Shown here one piece after another: positions 16,023-24,509 of a DNA stretch of 64,000 bases. Below the pieces are notes generated by a model, which searched no databases, was not told the origin of the DNA, and saw only the letters and a program-made list of their open reading frames with translations. The stretch's first letter is position 1. Each line of letters starts with the position of its first letter. The DNA comes from Streptomyces sp. CB01201 (GTDB lineage: Bacteria; Actinomycetota; Actinomycetes; Streptomycetales; Streptomycetaceae), in assembly GCF_002803085.1 (NCBI RefSeq), contig NZ_NNBJ01000010.1, positions 124,001-188,000 on the forward strand, read 5' to 3'. Both the position numbers and the translations under genes were made by a program.

Positions 16023-16053
16023 ATTAGAAACGTTGACGCTGCGGCAGGGTCAA
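16023..16053 (-). promoter_or_regulatory. MerR-type promoter with 19-bp spacer
   Basis: Read on the minus strand, the -35 box is TTGACC (16053-16048) and the -10 box is TCTAAT (16028-16023), with a 19-bp spacer. An imperfect dyad of 10-bp arms around one base (16033-16053) covers the spacer and -35. The -10 ends 6 bases before the MerR ATG, so the mRNA is probably leaderless. Confidence 0.7.
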
Positions 16054-16121
16054 GTGCGCCCGACCGCGCCGGGCCGCGGCCTTCGTGGCACCTTGCGCCG
16101 GGTAGCATGGTCGGCACGGCA

Positions 16122-16519
16122 GACGAGCCGGGCGGGCGGCCGCGTGAAGATCTTCGATCTTCCCGAGGAACGTCCGGGCTCCACAAGGCAGGGTGGTGGC
16201 TAACGGCCACCCGGGGTGACCCGCGGGACAGTGCCACAGAAAACAGACCGCCCGGGACTTCGGTCCCGGGTAAGGGTGAAACGGTGGTGTAAGAGACCAC
16301 CAGCGCCTGAGGTGACTCAGGCGGCTAGGTAAACCCCACCCGGAGCAAGGTCAAGAGGGAGCGCCTCGGTGCTTCTGCGCGGACGTTCGAGGGCAGCCTG
16401 CCCGAGTCCGCGGGTAGACCGCACGAGGCCGGCGGCAACGCCGGCCCTAGATGGATGGCCGTCGCCCCGACGACCGCGAGGTCCCGGGGTACAGAACCCG
16501 GCGTACAGCCCGACTCGTC
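16122..16519 (+). ncRNA. rnpB: RNase P RNA (type A)
   Basis: About 398 nt of the catalytic RNA that trims tRNA 5' ends. P1 closes between GACGAG (16122-16127) and CTCGTC (16514-16519), with five further pairs inside after one mismatch. Conserved blocks are visible in order: GAGGAACGTCCGGGCTCCAC, then CAGAAAACAGACCGCC, GGTAAGGGTGAAACGGTG, AGAGACCACCAGCG and, near the 3' end, GTACAGAACCCGGCGTACAG. A -10-like TAGCAT (16103-16108) lies just upstream, so the primary transcript may start near 16115. Confidence 0.96.
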
Positions 16520-16536
16520 TGCCCTTCGTCCCGCAC

Positions 16537-16567
16537 GGCCCCGCCCGGGGAATCCCCGGGCGGGGCC
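16537..16567 (+). terminator. Terminator of rnpB
   Basis: A 14-bp GC stem (GGCCCCGCCCGGGG paired with its complement at 16554-16567) with a 3-base loop AAT, 18 bp after the RNase P RNA. Confidence 0.85.
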
Positions 16568-16781
16568 ATCGTGCTGGGGGAGTGGCGAGCGGGGCATGCG
16601 CCAGGCCGCGCGCTCGCGGCTCTCACCAGCGTCGATAGCTGGCCGTAACCACTCGCTCATCCTCCGTGTGGCGCAACCTCCGGCGTCGCCGTAGCGTGAT
16701 CACCGGTACCGGAAGCCCGTACTCCGACGCGGGGGGCGGGGGTGCCGCACACGTCGACTCGGGGACACGAGGTGAAACGCC

Positions 16782-16976
16782 GTGCCTTCCCTGCACTTTC
16801 CCGTGATGCTGGCGCTCGCAGCCGGCGCCTTCTTCCTGCTCCGCAAAGGCGGCACCAAGCTGTCCCACGCGCTCATCTGCGCCGGGTTCGGCTTCTATCT
16901 CGCCGATACGGCGGTGGCCCCCTCGCTGCACACCGCGCTCAACTCCGTCACCGGCATGCTCGGACAGCTTGGCTGA
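16782..16976 (+). CDS. Small membrane protein, 64 aa
   Basis: This short protein has no recognised family and two hydrophobic segments: LHFPVMLALAAGAFFLL, then after RKGGTKLS a second, ALICAGFGFYLADTAVA. GTG 16782 is preceded by GAGGTGAAA, and third positions are strongly GC. Its stop overlaps the TTG start of the lipoprotein gene by 8 bases, and the kinase follows, so the three form one operon. A role as membrane accessory of the kinase is only inferred from position. Confidence 0.75.
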   Translation: MPSLHFPVMLALAAGAFFLLRKGGTKLSHALICAGFGFYLADTAVAPSLHTALNSVTGMLGQLG

Positions 16977-17715
16977 GCGCGCCGGCGTCCGTCGCCGCTC
17001 CGCCCGACGCGTTCTTCCGGCCGTCGCGCTCGTCGCCGTACTGGCGGGCTGCGCGGACATGGAGGGCCTGCACCGCGACGGAGCGGCGGCGAGCGTCTCC
17101 CCGCCGGAACCGCTGTGGCCGCACTCCGTTCCCGCCCCGCCCGGCCCCGAGCAGCAGCGCGGCCGGCCCTTCGTCGTACCCGGGATCGCGCCCGTGGCTT
17201 CCGGTGATCTGCGGGACGTCGACCCGCTCGCCGTGGTCAAGGCCGACCTGGCCGCCACCGAGCGGGAGGACCAGGGCACCGGCCGCCTGGTGGACCGCCG
17301 GGCCGCCGAACGCGTGGCGAACTGTGCGCGGGCCGCGGACTGCGGGGTGCGCGAACCGGTCCTGCGGGACCTGACCGGCGACGGGCGCGCCGAACTGATC
17401 ACCGCCGTCGACATCGACGGGCGGGCCAGCGAGATGCGGGTCTATCACGTGGTGGCCGGCCGGGTGATGCGGGTGTTCTCGCGGCGGGCCGTCCTCGAAG
17501 GCGTCGAACTCGCCGCCGGACACCTCGCGATCCGCGAACCCACCTCCAACGACCGGTTCGTGTACGTCTCGCACTACGGCTGGGACGGCTCGATGATGGC
17601 CCTCATCGAGCTGAAGCTCGACACCTGCCGTGCGGTCAAGCAGACCTCCGGCATCCCCTGCGCCTCCGCGTCCCCGTCCCGGTCGCCCTCGCCCTCGCCC
17701 GGGGGTGCCGTGTGA
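16969..17715 (+). CDS. Lipoprotein cotranscribed with an orphan sensor kinase
   Basis: The 248-aa protein has a lipoprotein signal (RRVLPAVALVAVLAGC) starting from TTG 16969. After a proline-rich spacer it has a globular part with DLTGDGRAELITAVDID, a calcium-loop-like FG-GAP/VCBS motif, then strands, and a Ser/Pro tail ending SPSRSPSPSPGGAV. No catalytic motif is visible. Its stop overlaps the kinase start as GTGA (17712-17715). An extracytoplasmic lipoprotein encoded beside a sensor kinase recalls CseA/CseC, where the lipoprotein modulates signalling. That role is inferred here, not shown. Confidence 0.78.
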   Translation: MAERAGVRRRSARRVLPAVALVAVLAGCADMEGLHRDGAAASVSPPEPLWPHSVPAPPGPEQQRGRPFVVPGIAPVASGDLRDVDPLAVVKADLAATEREDQGTGRLVDRRAAERVANCARAADCGVREPVLRDLTGDGRAELITAVDIDGRASEMRVYHVVAGRVMRVFSRRAVLEGVELAAGHLAIREPTSNDRFVYVSHYGWDGSMMALIELKLDTCRAVKQTSGIPCASASPSRSPSPSPGGAV

Positions 17716-18971
17716 CGTCCCGGTTCGAGCGGCTGCGGCCGGGCTGGTCGTACGGTCTGCGCTGGAAGATCATGCTCACCATCGCCGGGGTGGCCTGTGC
17801 GGTGGCCGCCATCCTCGGCGTGCTCGTGCACAACGTGCTGACCCGGCAGCGAGTCGACGAGATCCGCAAGGAGGCGCGGCAGAGCCTGGACGTCGCGCTC
17901 AAGGAGTACGCGTACGGCACCGAGACCACCGACGGGCACGGAGCGATCGTGGATCCTGTCGAACTTCCGTCTCCGCTGCGGAAGTTGGCGCTCGGGGGCG
18001 GGCGGGGTCTGATGGTCGGCGAGCAGGGCGGCACGGCCGTCATGTGGGCGGCGGCCCCGGCCGGCGGCCATGTGCTCGCGGTGTCCGTCCCGTACGCGAG
18101 CACCCGGGACCATCTGCGCCAGATGGACACCGCCATCCTCGGCTCGGCGCTGCTCGCGGCGGGCAGTGTGACCCTGGCCGGCAGCTATTTCGCCGGGCGG
18201 ATCAGCCGAAGGCTCTACCGGACGGCGACGGTCGCGCGCCGGATCACCGACGGCGACCTCGACGTGCGCACCGGGATTCCGCCGGGCGGCAAGGCCGCCG
18301 AACACGACGCGGTGACGGCGGTCGCCGTCGCCCTGGACTCGATGGCGGCCTCCCTGCAACGCCGTCTGGAGTCCGAGAAGCGGTTCACCGCCGATGTCGC
18401 CCATGAGCTGCGCACGCCGCTCACCGGGATGCTGGCGGCGGCCGGGCTGCTGCCCGAGGGGCGCCCCAAGGAGATGATCAACGACCGGCTCAAGGCGCTG
18501 CACACCCTGACCGAGGACCTCCTGGAGATCTCCCGCCTCGACGCCGGCGCCGAGCAACCCGACTTCGCCGAGCACGAGTTGGGGCCGCTCGCCGAACGCG
18601 CGGTGCGGGCCACGGGCCTCGCCTGCGAGGTAGGTGTCCTGCGGGACGCGGCCGTGCGCACGGACCGGCGCCGCCTGGACCGGATCATCGCCAACCTCGT
18701 CGTCAACGCCCACCGGCACGGCGCTCCGCCGGTGACCCTCACCGTGGACGGCCCCGTCGTCGAGATCCGGGACCAGGGGCCCGGCTACCCCGCCGAGCTC
18801 ATCGACCGCGGCCCCCAGCGCTTCCGTACCGGCGACCCGGGCCGCGGCAAGGGCCACGGCCTCGGCCTCACGATCGCCGTGGGCCAGGCCGAGGTCCTCG
18901 GCATCGCCCTGCGCTTCGCCAACGCGCCCACCGGCGGCGCCGTCACGACCCTGCGGCTGCCGAGCGCCTAG
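17712..18971 (+). CDS. Sensor histidine kinase with HAMP domain (no adjacent response regulator)
   Basis: The 419-aa kinase has a transmembrane helix (MLTIAGVACAVAAILGVLV), an extracytoplasmic sensor of about 90 residues and a second helix (ILGSALLAAGSVTLAGSYF). A HAMP linker follows (ARRITDGDLDVRTGI), then the phospho-acceptor H-box RFTADVAHELRTPLTG. The ATPase domain has N-box NLVVNAHRHG, G1 DQGPG and G2 GHGLGLTI, so it looks fully active. It is coupled to the lipoprotein gene by a GTGA overlap. No response regulator gene is present on either side, so its partner must be elsewhere. Its TAG stop shares bases with the convergent MazG-like stop. Confidence 0.93.
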   Translation: MTSRFERLRPGWSYGLRWKIMLTIAGVACAVAAILGVLVHNVLTRQRVDEIRKEARQSLDVALKEYAYGTETTDGHGAIVDPVELPSPLRKLALGGGRGLMVGEQGGTAVMWAAAPAGGHVLAVSVPYASTRDHLRQMDTAILGSALLAAGSVTLAGSYFAGRISRRLYRTATVARRITDGDLDVRTGIPPGGKAAEHDAVTAVAVALDSMAASLQRRLESEKRFTADVAHELRTPLTGMLAAAGLLPEGRPKEMINDRLKALHTLTEDLLEISRLDAGAEQPDFAEHELGPLAERAVRATGLACEVGVLRDAAVRTDRRRLDRIIANLVVNAHRHGAPPVTLTVDGPVVEIRDQGPGYPAELIDRGPQRFRTGDPGRGKGHGLGLTIAVGQAEVLGIALRFANAPTGGAVTTLRLPSA

Positions 18972-19366
18972 GCCTCGCTGGGCCGGCGCCGGCCGGGGCC
19001 CAGCGAGCGCTCGGCCACCTTGGCCAGATGGGTGTCGAAGACGTCGCCCGCGTCCGCAGTGAGCGCGGTCAGGGCGACCATCGCGGTGACGATCACATCG
19101 CACAGCTCGGACTGGACGTCCTGCCAGCTGTGCGAGACGCCCTTGCGGGGGTTCTGGCCGGTTGCCCCGATGACCGCCTGGGCGACCTCGCCGACCTCCT
19201 CCGACAGCTTGAGCATCCGTAGCAGCGTCTGCTGTTCGGGCGGTACGGGGCTTTCTTCCGTCAGCCATGCGTGCAAGGCGGCGACGGTGGGCCAGGGGGA
19301 GTCCCCGGAGGAGTTCCAGGCGGACTTCTGCGGGGAGTTCCGGGTGGTGCCTCGGGTGTCGTCCAT
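18968..19366 (-). CDS. MazG-like nucleotide pyrophosphohydrolase
   Basis: The 132-aa protein has the MazG/dUTPase-like metal motif LKLSEEVGEVAQAVIG, with the EExxE acids, and a second helix SELCDVIVTAMVALTAL that carries the E/D pair. Members hydrolyse non-canonical or excess NTPs to NMP and pyrophosphate. The N-terminal 25 residues are a Ser/Thr-rich tail. ATG 19366 gives a normal single-domain length. The frame open back to 19657 is a shadow of the divergent gene. It is convergent with the kinase, sharing CTAG at the stops. Confidence 0.85.
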   Translation of the reverse strand: MDDTRGTTRNSPQKSAWNSSGDSPWPTVAALHAWLTEESPVPPEQQTLLRMLKLSEEVGEVAQAVIGATGQNPRKGVSHSWQDVQSELCDVIVTAMVALTALTADAGDVFDTHLAKVAERSLGPGRRRPSEA

Positions 19367-19474
19367 ACGGCCCACGGTGCCATCCGGCAGCGCACCGGTG
19401 GCGGACCGGAGCGACCTGAGGTGTTCTGGGAGGTGTTCTGCGGGGGAATCCTTGCGCACCGACCGGGAGAGACC

Positions 19475-19798
19475 GTGACCATCGCCCTCGACAAGCTGGC
19501 CGATCCGGCCGTCCGCGCCTTCGTCGGCGCCCTCAACTCCGGCGACCGGACGGCCTTCGCCGCCGCCCTGACCTCCGACGCCACGATGTCCGACGACGGC
19601 GCGGACCGCGATGTGGCCGACTGGACCGAGCGCGAGATCTTCTCCTCCGGCGGCCACATGGACATCGAGAGCCAGTCGCGTGACGGGCTCGGCCTGGTCG
19701 CCAACTACCGCAACGACACCTGGGGCGAGATGCGCACCGCCTGGCGCTTCACGGTGGACGGCGGCAAGGTCAGCCGCTTCGAGACCGGCCAGGCCTGA
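19475..19798 (+). CDS. NTF2-like/SnoaL-fold small protein
   Basis: The 107-aa protein has the cone-shaped NTF2-like pattern: a helix with DPAVRAFVGALNSGDRTAFAAAL, then SDDG, then strands (DIESQSRDGLGLVANYRN) ending in AWRFTVDGGKVSRFETGQA. Such folds act as small-molecule isomerases or binding proteins. No catalytic residue can be assigned. GTG 19475 follows GGGAGAGACC. It is divergent from the MazG-like gene. Confidence 0.8.
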   Translation: MTIALDKLADPAVRAFVGALNSGDRTAFAAALTSDATMSDDGADRDVADWTEREIFSSGGHMDIESQSRDGLGLVANYRNDTWGEMRTAWRFTVDGGKVSRFETGQA

Positions 19799-19858
19799 GC
19801 CCCGTGTCCTGATCGCGGCCGACCTCTCGGCGGGTGCATCACGCGGTGGTACCGGAGA

Positions 19859-20737
19859 TCACACCGGAATACGGGCTCCGGTGCCGCTCACCCGCACCCG
19901 CGCGTCACCCGCGTGCAGTGCCACGGTGAGCACTCCGGGGCGCCCGAGGTCCTCGCCCTGATGGAGCGTCAGCTCCGACTCTGCTGCTACCAGGCCCAGT
20001 TCACGCGCGTACGCCCCGAACGCGGCGGCCGCCGCACCCGTCGCCGGGTCCTCGACGACCCCGCCGACCGGGAACGGATCACGCACGTGGAAGACCGACT
20101 CCGAGGCACGCCACACCAGTTGGACGGTGGTGAGGTCGAGCCGGTGCATCAGCGCGGCGAGCCGGTCGAAGTCGTAGGCGAGGTCACCGAGACGTTCCCG
20201 GGTGGCCGCGCCGAGCACGAGGTGGCGGGCGCCGGCGTAAGCGATCCGGGGCGGGATCGCGCCGTCGAGGTCCTCGGCCGGCCAGTTCAGAGCGGCCAGT
20301 GCCTCGGCGAGGTCCTTCTCCCCGACGGGCTCGGAGTGCGGTTCCACGCTGGTCAGCGTCGCGCGCAGGCCGCCGCTCGCCGGGTCCTCGGTGACGGTCA
20401 CCGGGACCGTGCCGGCCGCCGTCGCGAACGTCAGGTCCCCGGTGCCGAGCCGCTCGCCGAGCGCGATCGCGGTCGCCACGGTGGCGTGCCCGCAGAACGG
20501 CACCTCGGCCTTCGGGCTGAAGTACCGCAGCGTGAACGCCCGCCCCGGCTCGCCGAGCCCCTCCGGCGGGGCCGTCAGGAACGCCGACTCGCTGTAGCCG
20601 AGCTCGGCGGCGACGGCGAGCATCGCGGCGTCGTCGAGCGCTGAGGCGTCCAGGACGACTCCGGCGGGATTGCCCCCGGCGGGGTCGCTGGAGAAGGCGG
20701 TGTAGCGGAGGATCTCGGTCCGGTCGTCGCTCGTCAT
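19859..20737 (-). CDS. PhzF-family epimerase/isomerase
   Basis: The 292-aa protein shows the PhzF fold with two DapF-like halves: FSSDPAGGNPAGVVLDAS, the catalytic glutamate region AELGYSESAFLTAP, FSPKAEVPFCGHATVATAIAL, and EDPATGAAAAAFGAYA in the second half. The family isomerises small hydroxylated acids. The true substrate is unknown here, as no phenazine genes are present. ATG 20737 is preferred (GTG 20743 is 6 bases upstream). The longer open frame to 21778 is antisense shadow of the SDR gene. Confidence 0.92.
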   Translation of the reverse strand: MTSDDRTEILRYTAFSSDPAGGNPAGVVLDASALDDAAMLAVAAELGYSESAFLTAPPEGLGEPGRAFTLRYFSPKAEVPFCGHATVATAIALGERLGTGDLTFATAAGTVPVTVTEDPASGGLRATLTSVEPHSEPVGEKDLAEALAALNWPAEDLDGAIPPRIAYAGARHLVLGAATRERLGDLAYDFDRLAALMHRLDLTTVQLVWRASESVFHVRDPFPVGGVVEDPATGAAAAAFGAYARELGLVAAESELTLHQGEDLGRPGVLTVALHAGDARVRVSGTGARIPV

Positions 20738-20919
20738 GATCACCCCAACTCCCCTGCCGGCAGGCCTATTCCGCTTCCGGCGACCTACCGCCACCGGGCC
20801 CCGGCGGACATGGGACCCCGGTGGATGCATGGCCCCCGGGTCGGGCAGGAGTGGCCCCTTGGCCGGGCATGAGTGGCCCCTGGCCCGGGATGGACGCTTG
20901 GAACCCTGGCCCGGGCGGC

Positions 20920-21681
20920 TCAGCCCCGGCCGATGTAGGGCATGGCGGTCGCGAGCACCGTGACGAACTGGATGTTCGCCTCCAGCGGCAGCTCCGCCAT
21001 GTGCAGCACCGTGCGCGCCACGTCCTGCGCGTCCATCACCGGCTCCACCGCCAGCTCCCCGTTGGCCTGCGGGATGCCGGTCTGCATGCGCTGGGTCATC
21101 TCGGTGGCCGCGTTGCCGATGTCGATCTGCCCGACCGCGATCCGGTACGGCCGCCCGTCCAGGGACAGCGACTTGGTGAGCCCGGTCATCGCATGCTTCG
21201 TCGCCGTGTACGCCACCGAGTTCGGCCGCGGGGCGTGCGCCGAGATCGACCCGTTGTTGATGATCCGGCCCCCCTGGGGCGTCTGCCCCTTCATCACCCG
21301 GAACGCGGCCTGGGCACACAGGAACGCCCCGTTCAGATTGACCTCGACCACCGAGCGCCATGCCTCGTACGACAGGTCCTCCACCGGCACCCCGCCCGGC
21401 CCGAACGTCCCCGCGTTGTTGAACAGCAGGTCCACCGTGCCGTACGCGCCCTGCGCCGCGGCGAACAGCGCGGCGACCTCGTCCGGCGAGGTCACGTCCG
21501 TGGGGACGCACAGCACCTCGGCCTCCGGCCCGGCGAGCGCCGCGGTCTCCGCCAGGGCCTCGGCGCGGCGCCCGGCGAGCGCCACCGACCAGCCCGCTCC
21601 GGCCAGGGCCAGCGCCACGGAACGCCCGATGCCGGACCCGGCTCCGGTCACGACGGCAGACTTCTGCGAGGTGATGTCCAT
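20920..21681 (-). CDS. SDR-family NAD(P)-dependent oxidoreductase
   Basis: The 253-aa classical SDR has TGAGSGIGRSVALALAGAG for cofactor binding and an Arg pair in LAGRRAEALAE that favours NADP. FNNAGTFGPGG, the serine in NNGSISAHAP and the catalytic YTATKHAMTG complete the set. The C-terminal helix and ELPLEANIQFVTVLATAMPY are typical of a subgroup common in Streptomyces. ATG 21681 gives a normal length. Substrate unknown. It sits alone between PhzF and the divergent efflux gene. Confidence 0.9.
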   Translation of the reverse strand: MDITSQKSAVVTGAGSGIGRSVALALAGAGWSVALAGRRAEALAETAALAGPEAEVLCVPTDVTSPDEVAALFAAAQGAYGTVDLLFNNAGTFGPGGVPVEDLSYEAWRSVVEVNLNGAFLCAQAAFRVMKGQTPQGGRIINNGSISAHAPRPNSVAYTATKHAMTGLTKSLSLDGRPYRIAVGQIDIGNAATEMTQRMQTGIPQANGELAVEPVMDAQDVARTVLHMAELPLEANIQFVTVLATAMPYIGRG

Positions 21682-21849
21682 GAGCCCGGAGCGTACGTGA
21701 GCGGCCGCCTGGTGAGACCCCGCGTCCGCCATGTGGGAGACCCGCGCGGATGTGACCCGTTCCTCCTTTCCCGTTCATCCCGAGTGGTGCCCCGCGCCGG
21801 AACCGGCTGAGAGCATGGTTATTCGATTCAACCTTCAGGAGAGAAACCG

Positions 21850-23202
21850 ATGCCGGAGAGCGGCGGCCAGGACACCCAGGGCCCCATACCGACCACGGCC
21901 GACGCCGAGCCCGTCGAGGCTCCCGAGCCCCCGAAGGCGGCGGCCGCCGCCACCGCCGCCCTGCGCCGTACCAGCCTTCTGGTCACGCTCGTCCTCGGCG
22001 GCCTCACCGCGCTCCCGCCGCTCTCCATGGACATGTATCTGCCGGCGCTGCCCGAGGTCACCGACGCGTTGCGCTCGCCTGCCGCGACCGTCCAGCTCAC
22101 CCTCACCGCCTGCCTCGCCGGCATGGCGCTCGGGCAGCTCGTCGTCGGGCCGATGAGCGACAAGTGGGGACGGCGCCGCCCCCTTCTCATCGGCATGGTC
22201 GTCTACGTCCTGGCCACGGCTGTCTGCGCCTTCGCGCCCAATGTCGAACTCCTCATCTCCTTCCGCCTGTTGCAGGGTCTGGCCGGTGCCGCGGGCATCG
22301 TGATCGCCCGGGCCGTGGTGCGCGATCTCTACGACGGAGTGGAGATGGCCCGCTTCTTCTCCACGCTGATGCTGATCTCCGGTGTCGCCCCCGTGGTCGC
22401 CCCGCTGATCGGCGGCCAGGTGCTGCGGCTGACCGACTGGCGCGGCGTCTTCGTCGTGCTGACCGTGATCGGCGTGCTGCTCACCGCCGTGGTGTTCAAG
22501 TGGCTGCACGAGACGCTTCCGGTGGAGCGGCGGCACTCCGGCGGCGTCGGAGAGGCCCTGCGCACCATGGGCGGCCTCCTCAAGGACCGGGTCTTCACCG
22601 GCTACATGCTCGCCGGCGGCCTCGCCTTCGCCGCGCTGTTCGCCTACATATCGGCCTCCCCCTTCGTGGTGCAGGAGATCTACGGCGCCTCCCCGCAGAC
22701 CTTCTCCCTGCTGTTCGGTCTCAACTCCGTGGGCCTGGTCGTCGTCGGCCAGATCAACGGCAAGCTCCTCATCGGCCGGGTCAGCCTGGACAAGGCGCTC
22801 GGCTTCGGCCTGGCCGTGATCACCCTGGCGGCGACCGCCCTGCTCCTCATGACCTCCGGAGTGTTCGGCGAGGTGGGCCTGGCGCCGATCGCCGCCGGGC
22901 TCTTCGTGCTCATGTCGGCGATGGGTCTCGCCATGCCGAACACCAACGCCCAGGCCCTGATGCGTACCCCGAACGCCGCCGGTTCCGCCTCCGCGCTGCT
23001 CGGCACCTCCTCCTTCCTGGTCGGCGCGGTCGCCTCCCCGCTGGTCGGTATCGCGGGGGAGGCGACCGCCGTGCCCATGGCGGTCGTCCAGCTCGCGTCG
23101 GCCGTCGCCGCCCTGCTCTGCTTCCTGCTGCTCTGCCGCCCCTGGCAGCGGGGGCAGCAGCCGCTCACCGGGACGGCCGGGGACGCGGCGCCGCAAAAGT
23201 AG
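21850..23202 (+). CDS. Bcr/CflA-family drug efflux MFS transporter
   Basis: The 450-aa protein has 12 predicted helices and the DHA1 signature PLSMDMYLPALPEVTDAL in helix 1. The MFS loop motif GPMSDKWGRRRPLLIG lies between helices 2 and 3, and motif C-like GVAPVVAPLIGGQVL in helix 5. Family members export chloramphenicol, bicyclomycin or related drugs by proton antiport. ATG 21850 has CAGGAGAG upstream. Its TAG stop (23200-23202) forms part of the likely -10 box of the following Rsm22 gene. Confidence 0.92.
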   Translation: MPESGGQDTQGPIPTTADAEPVEAPEPPKAAAAATAALRRTSLLVTLVLGGLTALPPLSMDMYLPALPEVTDALRSPAATVQLTLTACLAGMALGQLVVGPMSDKWGRRRPLLIGMVVYVLATAVCAFAPNVELLISFRLLQGLAGAAGIVIARAVVRDLYDGVEMARFFSTLMLISGVAPVVAPLIGGQVLRLTDWRGVFVVLTVIGVLLTAVVFKWLHETLPVERRHSGGVGEALRTMGGLLKDRVFTGYMLAGGLAFAALFAYISASPFVVQEIYGASPQTFSLLFGLNSVGLVVVGQINGKLLIGRVSLDKALGFGLAVITLAATALLLMTSGVFGEVGLAPIAAGLFVLMSAMGLAMPNTNAQALMRTPNAAGSASALLGTSSFLVGAVASPLVGIAGEATAVPMAVVQLASAVAALLCFLLLCRPWQRGQQPLTGTAGDAAPQK

Positions 23203-23212
23203 ACTTCTGCCG

Positions 23213-24232
23213 GTGAACCACTCCCTCCCCGCCCCGGACGTCCTGCGCTCGGCCCTGGCCGGACTGCTCGACGGGCTGCCGCCCTCCCAGGCCGCAGGAG
23301 CCGTCGACCGGCTGATCAGTCACTACCGCGGCGTCGTCCCCACCAACGCCCCGGTGCTGCGGGACCGCTCCGATGTCGCCGCCTACGCCGCGTACCGGAT
23401 GCCCGCCACCTTCGAGGCGGTGCGCTCCGCGCTCGGCGCGTTCCGGGACGCGGCCGGGCCCTGGACCCCGGCCACGCACACCGACATCGGCGGCGGCACC
23501 GGCGCGGCGAGCTGGGCGGTCGCCGAGGCCTGGGAGGACGCGGTGACCCCCGTGGCCACGACCGTTTTGGACTGGGCGGAGCCCGCGCTGGCCGTCGGCC
23601 GTGAACTCGCCGGGGCTTCCGGCCTGCCGGGCCTGCGCACCGCCCGCTGGGAGCGCGCCCGCATCGGCTCCACCCTCGCCCTGGAGAGCGCCGACCTGGT
23701 CACCGTCTCGTACGTCCTGAACGAACTCACCCCCGCCGACCGCGGTTCCCTGGTGGACGCGGTCGCCGCCGCCGCGACCGGTGCCGTCGTCATCGTGGAG
23801 CCCGGTACCCCCGACGGCTATGCCCGCGTCATCGAGGCGCGGGACCGGCTCATCGCGGCCGGCCTGCACATCGCCGCGCCCTGCCCGCACAGCGCCGCGT
23901 GCCCCATCGAGCCCGGCACCGACTGGTGCCACTTCTCGGCCCGGGTCAGCCGCTCCTCCCTGCACCGCCAGGTCAAGGGCGGCTCGCTGGCCTACGAGGA
24001 CGAGAAGTTCAGCTATCTCGCCGCGACCAGGTTCGCGCCCGACCCCGCCCCGGCGCGGGTCACCCGGCGGCCCCAGATCCGCAAGGGCCAGGTGCTGCTC
24101 GAACTCTGCACGGCGCAGGAGCAGTTGCGCCGTGAGACGGTCAGCAAGCGGCACGGCGCGCTGTACCGGGCCGCCCGCAATGCCGAGTGGGGCGACCCCT
24201 GGCCGTCCCACCCCGCAGAGCCGGCCTCCTAG
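23213..24232 (+). CDS. Rsm22-family ribosomal small-subunit methyltransferase-like protein
   Basis: The 339-aa protein has a class I SAM-binding core (TDIGGGTGAASWAVAEAW, then TVLDWAEPALAVGREL and VTVSYVLNELTPADR). A C-terminal cysteine motif CPHSAACPIEPGTDWCHFSARV could bind a metal or Fe-S cluster as in mitochondrial Rsm22. Rsm22 proteins assist small-subunit ribosome assembly. GTG 23213 lies 7 bases after TAGACT (23200-23205), so a leaderless message independent of the efflux gene is likely. It is convergent with the dimethylargininase gene across a repeat-rich gap. Confidence 0.88.
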   Translation: MNHSLPAPDVLRSALAGLLDGLPPSQAAGAVDRLISHYRGVVPTNAPVLRDRSDVAAYAAYRMPATFEAVRSALGAFRDAAGPWTPATHTDIGGGTGAASWAVAEAWEDAVTPVATTVLDWAEPALAVGRELAGASGLPGLRTARWERARIGSTLALESADLVTVSYVLNELTPADRGSLVDAVAAAATGAVVIVEPGTPDGYARVIEARDRLIAAGLHIAAPCPHSAACPIEPGTDWCHFSARVSRSSLHRQVKGGSLAYEDEKFSYLAATRFAPDPAPARVTRRPQIRKGQVLLELCTAQEQLRRETVSKRHGALYRAARNAEWGDPWPSHPAEPAS

Positions 24233-24235
24233 GGT

Positions 24236-24495
24236 CCGGCCGGAGCCGGAGCCGGAGCCGGAGCCGGGACCGGGACCGGGACCGAAGTCGGGGCCGGGGC
24301 CCGGTCCCGGGCCGCCACGGCCCGGACCGGGACTCGGTCCCCCTCCGGGGCTTGGTCCGGCCTCCGCTCCTGCCTGCTCCCGCACCGGCACGGGGACCCG
24401 CACCGGCACGGGGACCCGCACCGGCACGGGGACCCGCACCGGGACCCGGCCCCGCACCGGCACCCGGCCCCGCACCGGCACCCGGCCCCGCGCCG
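24236..24495. repeat. Simple tandem repeats between convergent genes
   Basis: A run of GGAGCC hexamers (24236-24265) passes into GGGACC hexamers. Further on, the 18-mer CGCACCGGCACGGGGACC occurs three times in exact tandem (24381-24434), followed by a related 18-mer GGCCCCGCACCGGCACCC in two tandem copies. No gene is supported here, although shadow frames read through as Gly-Thr repeats. Confidence 0.85.
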
Positions 24496-24509
24496 GATCC
24501 CGCGTCCAG

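Noticed and set aside
19859..20737. Phenazine biosynthesis gene
   Set aside because: PhzF homologues occur widely outside phenazine pathways, and no other phz gene lies in the window.
20738..21778. Minus-strand continuation of the PhzF frame beyond its start
   Set aside because: The added residues are low-complexity and overlap the better supported SDR gene on the same strand in another frame. PhzF length is normal from 20737.
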